Position numbers and translations under genes: made by a program. Below, in pieces: positions 59,210 to 64,000 of a stretch of DNA of 64,000 nucleotides. The stretch's first letter is position 1. Each line of letters starts with the position of its first letter. Below the pieces are notes generated by a model. It was given only the letters and a program-made list of their open reading frames with translations, had not been told where the DNA came from and searched no databases. The DNA comes from Saccharomyces paradoxus (Eukaryota > Ascomycota > Saccharomycetes > Saccharomycetales > Saccharomycetaceae): contig NC_047502.1 of NCBI RefSeq assembly GCF_002079055.1, positions 744,001-808,000 of the forward strand, given 5' to 3'.

Positions 59210-59801
59210 TTGAAGCGCACCAACTTAAATTATACGTTACTTTCAATTAAGAATATAATAAATGGACACCGTGAATAAATTAGGGAAAGAAGAAAGCAAA
59301 TAAGAAAACTCCTTTTTTCCTCATCCCTTTCCGTCTTTCGGAAGAAATAAAAAATTATACCCAAGGAAAACCCGAAAAAAAATTGGAAAAAATACCAGAA
59401 AAAACCAACAAATCATAAGCGCTTTCTCATCAATGGCTATGAGAAAGTCTTATTTTTAACTAATATTATTATTATTATCATTCCCCCCCGCTTTCTTTTA
59501 TTATAGTTTGTTCTTCTAATATTTTAATTTTTAATCTTTTCATACTATTCTTATATCTAACTAACTAAAGTATCCTTCTCTTCTCTGTCTAGTTTTATTT
59601 CACTACTTACTGTTGTGTTGATCTGAGTTCTGTGTATCTAGGTTTTGTTTATCTTCTTTTCATCTTACAGCTCCGCGCACGGCGTGACGTGGATTCCCAA
59701 CATGAGTTCAAACCAGTTATAAAAAATAATATTCTGTTATTTATGTATGACGAATCGTGCAATAAAAATTATTTTCCATATGTAAATGCAAGTATCATTG
59801 T
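59210..59801. other. Intergenic region between NCE102 and SUE1
   Basis: NCE102 3' region followed by the SUE1 3' region (convergent). AT-rich with ATT repeats (~59461-59478) and a C-run (~59484). No gene seen. Confidence 0.6.
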
Positions 59802-60416
59802 TTAATCCACCTTTTTTTTGCTTTTATGTGTTAATCGCACTTGCAGAGCTTTATCAAACGGTTTCAACTTTCTCATCATATATGAGGGCACGTTTTTCCA
59901 TTCAGGGAAATATTCCATACCCATACTGGACGTAGACCACCAGTTGAATGGTAACAGTTCATTAGGTACGGTAGGGTTATACTTCCATGTACCGTTCACG
60001 CCGCCTGACATTATGCCGCCCGTTCCACGTTCACCAAACAATACGTTCTTATGCTTACTCTTATCGATCGTTTTCGCCTCCGCGTTTGCTGTCTCGTCCA
60101 TTGTTAATAGCATTTGTAAAGATTTCTTCTTCTTGTCTCTAAACAGCGGGTTTTCCTTCACTGGGTACATGACTGGCCTGTATCCGCTGTACAGAATATC
60201 ACGAGTTAGCTCCCTAGCTTCCAAATACTGTGTAGTAGGTACTTTGGGCAGTGATCTAAAATCATAGAAATGTACGTTTTTCAAAATTTTTGAGCTCCTT
60301 TGCTTGGCAATTTGTTGATGTTGTTGCCTTATGGGATTTACTAGTCTACTGTGAGTTCTTCTTTGCAAACTTACAGAGGAGAGGCCCCTAATTTTTGTTC
60401 TCTTCAATAAAATCAT
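59802..60416 (-). CDS. SUE1: Sue1, mitochondrial factor for degradation of unstable cytochrome c
   Basis: From the ATG at 60416 (MILLKRTKIRGLSSVSLQRR) the protein has 204 residues, close to the ~206 I recall. The N terminus is rich in Arg, Leu and Ser and acid-free, a good mitochondrial import signal. No catalytic motif is seen. The conserved middle holds GTGGIMSGGVNGTWKYNP and PFNWWSTSSMGMEYFPEWKN. The few upstream in-frame codons are reached only from TTG. The known role is in turnover of mutant iso-2 cytochrome c. Confidence 0.93.
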   Translation of the reverse strand: MILLKRTKIRGLSSVSLQRRTHSRLVNPIRQQHQQIAKQRSSKILKNVHFYDFRSLPKVPTTQYLEARELTRDILYSGYRPVMYPVKENPLFRDKKKKSLQMLLTMDETANAEAKTIDKSKHKNVLFGERGTGGIMSGGVNGTWKYNPTVPNELLPFNWWSTSSMGMEYFPEWKNVPSYMMRKLKPFDKALQVRLTHKSKKKVD

Positions 60417-60794
60417 CCTTATTCGCAACTCTCGTAGGTCTATATGTATATGTATATACGTGTATGCGTGTGTGTTTTGTTATTCTCTATAATTCAACTA
60501 AAATGTACGTATATAGATACACACACATAAAAAAATAATTGTGCTATAAATAATGAGACACAAGAAACATTTAAAGTCCGAAAATTGCACCTGCTCTTAT
60601 CATTCATACTTATACAAAGCGACTAGATACGATGGCGGAACCCGGGGCCCCAATCACTGGCAAAGAGCCTGAATACCGATAGGTACTAAGCCTAAAGACC
60701 TACTGTATTCTGGTTGCCATCACCACCCCACTCCCATCACGATTATACCAGGTGCGTAAGCTTAATCCCTCTTTGCTCCCCTGGTCTGCCCTTC
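60417..60794. other. Intergenic region between SUE1 and URN1
   Basis: SUE1 promoter region with TATATGTATATGTATATACG (~60441) and a shorter 3' region of URN1. The region from ~60620 is GC-richer. No additional gene is supported. Confidence 0.5.
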
Positions 60795-62159
60795 TCATTC
60801 CGGATTTATCGGCGAGTTCCCCGCGCCCGCTGGGGTAAACCGGCCGGGCGGCCCTCCCTCGGCGGCTAGCCACCGCACCCAAACCGTGGTCTTATCCATG
60901 ATGCCCACAACGTAGTAGCGTGGTTCCGTCAACACTATTGGACCCACACAACACCGGTGCTCAATGGTCAACAATACATCCTCCACACTACTACTGTCGG
61001 CGGGAGCATTTAAGAGTGCCAGCCATCGGCTGATAAGCTCTTTGTCCTGACGTAGCAATTCGATTGTTCCCGTAAAGTCACGTTCGTGATCCCGCAGACA
61101 ATCCCAAAATATCTCTCTTCGCTGTTGTAAGTTGAATGTCTTATAATAAAACAGCAGTTGTGACACGAACTTGTCTTGCTCGCGCTTCGATGGTACATAC
61201 TCCTTGATTTTGTACGCCTTGTATAACGCCTTTTGTTGTTTCCTGATATCTTGTGTGATGGTGTCGGGCGCGATTTTTCCCGCATTGGCAACGATTTGTG
61301 CCAGATAGTGGTATTTTGTTGGCTCTAGTACATCACTATCGTCTTCGCTATCATCTTCGCTGTCGCTTTCCTTAGCACTGGCATTGGAACTGTGCTCGCC
61401 GCACCACTCCTCGAAAAGGCCTTCACGAACAGCGTCATCTCTGATCTTGTAAAAATCGGGATCGTTTTCGATTTTCTTGCTTTGCAGTGACCACGTGGAG
61501 AACTTGTCAAGTTTATACCTATGGAATAACTGGAAGAACAGATTGCGCTCGTCAATGTCGTCGGTATCAATATGATTCAGATCATCAATTATGCTAGCAT
61601 CTTGGTTTGGGATTTGTTCTTCATCTTCTTCTTCTGAGGATGAACCATACCCGCTGACTAGCCCAGTGTGGCTTTCCTGTAATGGATGTTGTACGTCACC
61701 CGCCTCTTCGCTTATCTCACTTTTTCTCTCCACTCCATCTTGATTTCTTTTAAATAGGTCAATCTCTTCGTTCAAAGATTCGAAGATATTGTCAATGTCC
61801 TCCTCCCGCATAGCGTAACCTCTGGCAACGCCAATCAAGAGAACCAATTTCTCCTTGTCTAATGACTCGATCAATGCACCACAGTTACCGTCACTTTCTT
61901 GGCCGATGTCGTTTTTGAAGACCTTAGAGTCATTATTAAAGTAGAGTTTCGTACCATCGTTGCATATTATTAAGTACCAGCCATTAATCAGTTCTAGCGT
62001 AAATGTTGGCTTTCTCTCTATCTGGGATGCTTTCGCATTGCTCTCTAGGTTAGAATTTTTTTTTAAATTAGGTTTTTCCCATTGAGACTGTTTCGTTTTC
62101 TTATTGTAGTAGTACTTCTTACCTGCAGGAGTCTTGAATTCTTGCCATTCCCCATGCAT
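60795..62159 (-). CDS. URN1: Urn1, WW- and FF-domain splicing-associated protein
   Basis: This 454-residue nuclear protein is a Prp40-like pre-mRNA splicing factor. The WW domain is at residues ~3-32 (EWQEFKTPAGKKYYYNKKTK then QWEKP). A Glu/Ser-rich acidic region (~170-190) precedes an FF domain (~205-265, LFFQLFHRYKLDKFSTWSLQ with the second Phe in LFEEW). The C-terminal region after ~390 has RCCVGPIVLTEPRYYVVG and an unusual GC-rich, Gly/Pro-rich end. It is shorter than the ~465 residues I recall, by loss of Glu repeats, and is fast-evolving. Confidence 0.94.
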   Translation of the reverse strand: MHGEWQEFKTPAGKKYYYNKKTKQSQWEKPNLKKNSNLESNAKASQIERKPTFTLELINGWYLIICNDGTKLYFNNDSKVFKNDIGQESDGNCGALIESLDKEKLVLLIGVARGYAMREEDIDNIFESLNEEIDLFKRNQDGVERKSEISEEAGDVQHPLQESHTGLVSGYGSSSEEEDEEQIPNQDASIIDDLNHIDTDDIDERNLFFQLFHRYKLDKFSTWSLQSKKIENDPDFYKIRDDAVREGLFEEWCGEHSSNASAKESDSEDDSEDDSDVLEPTKYHYLAQIVANAGKIAPDTITQDIRKQQKALYKAYKIKEYVPSKREQDKFVSQLLFYYKTFNLQQRREIFWDCLRDHERDFTGTIELLRQDKELISRWLALLNAPADSSSVEDVLLTIEHRCCVGPIVLTEPRYYVVGIMDKTTVWVRWLAAEGGPPGRFTPAGAGNSPINPE

Positions 62160-62389
62160 GGCTGCTCTGTACTACGGAAATACCTTCTCTTTTTATAGTG
62201 CTCATCTGTATCTATTTTTGCATACTACTCTTACTTTTATTATTATATTGTTTTCTTCTCCCTTGCCGAAGAAAAAAAGAAACATAACGGAAGTCGAAAA
62301 TATGAAAAAATAGAGGCTCTTTCTTTTCTTGACATGTCTGCAGAAGATAAACACTGCCAGCAAGGTCAGTCCCAATTTCCTGCCATAGG
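62160..62389. promoter_or_regulatory. Divergent promoter of URN1 and MAY24, with an upstream ORF
   Basis: Includes an upstream ATG at 62334 opening a 19-codon ORF whose TGA (62391-62393) overlaps the MAY24 start codon by two bases. Whether it lies in the MAY24 mRNA depends on the transcript start. Confidence 0.5.
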
Positions 62390-62943
62390 ATGAGGTATGT
62401 TGTTCATTATTACACGTAAGACTGCCGCGGCTGGATGCAACCATCGCTGTGGCTTAAGCAAATAAGAAACACAAGACTAACAATAAAAACGTCCGCTTTT
62501 CTGTCGTATGGTTCTCTGTATTCAGATCATTTGTAACAAATAATGATATACCTGTTGGCTATGTAACACCAAAATTCCCCTCATTATACTGGCCCATCAA
62601 CAACTCGAAGTACAACACCGCATTCTTGTACTATATCTCTGATATTTGGAAATTTTCGCTGTACTGGACTTTAATCTTTAATGGCGTATTTTATGTTGCT
62701 GCTGGTTCGTACGCCAGCTTGACTCATAGAAAGAAGGCCGGAAGTATATGGATATTCGTCATGTACGTTATTTATGGCGGCGTACAGGGCTTGACTACTG
62801 GTACAGTCATGGGGTTCTTAATAGGTGCAATCTATAGATCTGGTCTATTCTCCATGTCTACATGGGTTCCACTTTGCTGCGCAGTAGTCCAAATCCTCTT
62901 CGATGTGGTGCTAGGCTATTCAATGGTTGGTTCTGTTATGTGA
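62390..62943 (+). CDS. MAY24: Membrane protein of unknown function (YPR153W), with a five-base first exon
   Basis: I model exon 1 as 62390-62394 (ATGAG), an intron at 62395-62525 (GTATGT donor, GACTAAC branchpoint at 62475-62481, TTCAG acceptor) and exon 2 as 62526-62943. Exons join in frame as Met-Arg-Ser-Phe-Val-Thr and give 140 residues, exactly the length I recall for S. cerevisiae YPR153W. Starting at the internal Met at 62626 would lose the conserved YVTPKFPSLYWPINN. Three to four hydrophobic segments (about 42-60, 70-92 and 96-135) and no signal motif are seen. Function unknown. Confidence 0.88.
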
Positions 62944-63260
62944 AAGCTTGGCAAGAATAAACAAGAAGCTGTATAGCAATTCGATAATAAGTTTAGCGGC
63001 AACTTTCAGGCGAGGAAGTTTCATACTTCGGCATGAGGAGAAGACTACCTTTTCTTCAAAGGGCTAGATTGTTCTAAATGCTTCTTTCACTATTGTCTTC
63101 ATTCGTGCAGCGTGATTAACCGAGCCTCCTTCGAGGTGGGGATGGATACTGTAAGCTGCATATATAGTTGAACCTAAAATTCGTTGAGACAATAGACAAG
63201 GTGACCACATCGGTGCAAACACCATAGCAAAAGGAAAGAAGGCAATCTGATATTCCACAA
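62944..63260. other. Intergenic region between MAY24 and PIN3
   Basis: MAY24 3' region and PIN3 promoter; no site assigned. Confidence 0.6.
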
Positions 63261-63893
63261 ATGTCGGCTTCATTGATTAATCGCTCCTTAACAAACATTA
63301 GGACAGAACTAGATTTTCTAAAGGAGTCAAATGTCATTACAAATGACGTTTTCGACCAAATAAACAAGAGCTTGCCAGTGAAATGGGATCCTTCCAGTGC
63401 ACCTCGCAACGCCAGCACAACATCTTTGGAATATGTTGAAGCCCTTTATCAATTTGATCCTCAACAAGATGGTGATTTGGGCTTAAAACCAGGTGACAAG
63501 GTCCAACTTTTGGAGAAATTATCTCCAGAGTGGTATAAAGGTAGCTGTAACGGCCGCACTGGTATTTTCCCAGCAAACTACGTCAAGGCAGCTTTCTCTG
63601 GCTCCAATGGACCATCAAGTCTTCCCCCACCTCCACAATATAAAGCTCAAGAACTACAACAAGTCCCCACGCAAAATAGTGCCACATCATCTTACCAACA
63701 GCAGCCATTCCCTCCACCTTCCACATACTATTACCAACAGCCTCAACAGCAGCCGCAACAAGCTCCTCCTCCTCAACAACAACAACAGAGCTCTCATAGC
63801 CATTTGAAGAGCTTTGGTAGCAAATTAGGTAATGCTGCCATCTTTGGGGCAGGTGCTAGTATTGGGTCAGATATTGTCAATAATATCTTTTAA
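63261..63893 (+). CDS. PIN3: Pin3 (Lsb2-like), SH3 domain protein that binds actin regulators
   Basis: This 210-residue protein is the paralogue of Lsb1. It has an N-terminal LIN-type region (MSASLINRSLTNIRTELDFL) and an SH3 domain (57-112: YVEALYQFDPQQDGDLGLK onward, with the WYKGS and GIFPANYV signatures). A Pro/Gln-rich, prion-promoting-type region (115-185, with PPPPQYK and repeated Gln) precedes a Gly-rich tail. Overexpression induces [PSI+] and it binds Las17 through SH3. It is slightly shorter than the ~215 residues I recall, through Gln/Pro length change. Confidence 0.96.
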   Translation: MSASLINRSLTNIRTELDFLKESNVITNDVFDQINKSLPVKWDPSSAPRNASTTSLEYVEALYQFDPQQDGDLGLKPGDKVQLLEKLSPEWYKGSCNGRTGIFPANYVKAAFSGSNGPSSLPPPPQYKAQELQQVPTQNSATSSYQQQPFPPPSTYYYQQPQQQPQQAPPPQQQQQSSHSHLKSFGSKLGNAAIFGAGASIGSDIVNNIF

Positions 63894-64000
63894 GCCGTTA
63901 TTTCTCTTTGTTTCATTTCATTCAACTGTTCTTCGCTATGGCAAATGCTTTCCTTTTGATATCGTTGTTCTTTAGATTATTTTATGAGTATGAATTTTAT
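63894..64000. other. PIN3 3' region to the window edge
   Basis: AT-rich sequence with TTATTTT/ATGAATTTTAT ends; no gene visible before the window stops. Confidence 0.6.

Noticed and set aside
59818-60267. 149-codon plus-strand frame opposite SUE1
   Set aside because: Antisense of SUE1; equivalent of dubious YPR150W.
62626-62943. MAY24 as an intronless 105-codon gene
   Set aside because: It would drop the conserved residues encoded at 62526-62625; a spliced model in frame with good donor, branchpoint and acceptor gives the expected 140 residues.

Overview
The window is a stretch of nuclear chromosome from a budding yeast of the genus Saccharomyces. Gene order and orientation, from the 3' end of YPR117W through MRI1, CLB2, CLB5, THI22, AXL1, CTR1 and so on to PIN3, match what I recall of the right arm of S. 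cerevisiae chromosome XVI (YPR117W to YPR154W). Many proteins differ from the S. cerevisiae versions I remember (CTR1 has an extra repeat unit; RRP15, URN1 and SUE1 differ at many sites), so it is probably a sister species such as S. paradoxus, S. mikatae or S. jurei. I cannot decide which without alignment. Only two genes show introns, both with yeast-type GTATGT / branchpoint / YAG signals.

Layout. 1-2732: end of the lipid-transfer protein HOB2, MRI1 (methionine salvage) and an intron-containing tRNA-Lys. 2752-5813: long CLB2 upstream region holding a tail-to-tail pair of delta LTRs, a decayed third LTR and the Mcm1/forkhead cluster of CLB2. 5814-9316: convergent B-type cyclin genes CLB2 and CLB5. 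9902-16480: the accessory part, with tRNA-Cys, a whole solo tau LTR, several delta LTRs, a relic of the AXL1 promoter and gene, and THI22. 16481-29052: AXL1, CTR1, YLH47, YPR127W, ANT1, SCD6, NAT3. 29519-38606: RPS23B, SPN1, TOM5, MSS18, CTF4, RRP9. 39020-39536: solo delta LTR and tRNA-Asn. 39777-50199: MEP3, LOA1, TAZ1, KAR3, RRP15, tRNA-Ile, NOC4. 50532-64000: a box C/D snoRNA (probable snR45), ASN1, YPR145C-A, YPR147C, YPR148C, NCE102, SUE1, URN1, MAY24, PIN3.

There are no operons; genes are single transcription units. Their links are functional: CLB2/CLB5/CTF4/KAR3 in the cell cycle, with matching Mcm1-forkhead or MCB sites; SPN1/RPS23B/RRP9/RRP15/NOC4/snR45 in transcription and ribosome making, with Rap1 or PAC/RRPE sites; TAZ1/LOA1/YPR147C in lipid metabolism; MEP3 and ASN1 in nitrogen, with GATA and Gcn4 sites.

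I found no sign of an undescribed system. The strongest unusual points are the AXL1 relic upstream of THI22, the loss of the upstream start codon and an active-site change in THI22, the palindromic LTR pair next to tRNA-Lys, the expanded Met-rich repeats of CTR1, and the five-base first exon of MAY24 with an upstream ORF whose stop overlaps its start codon.
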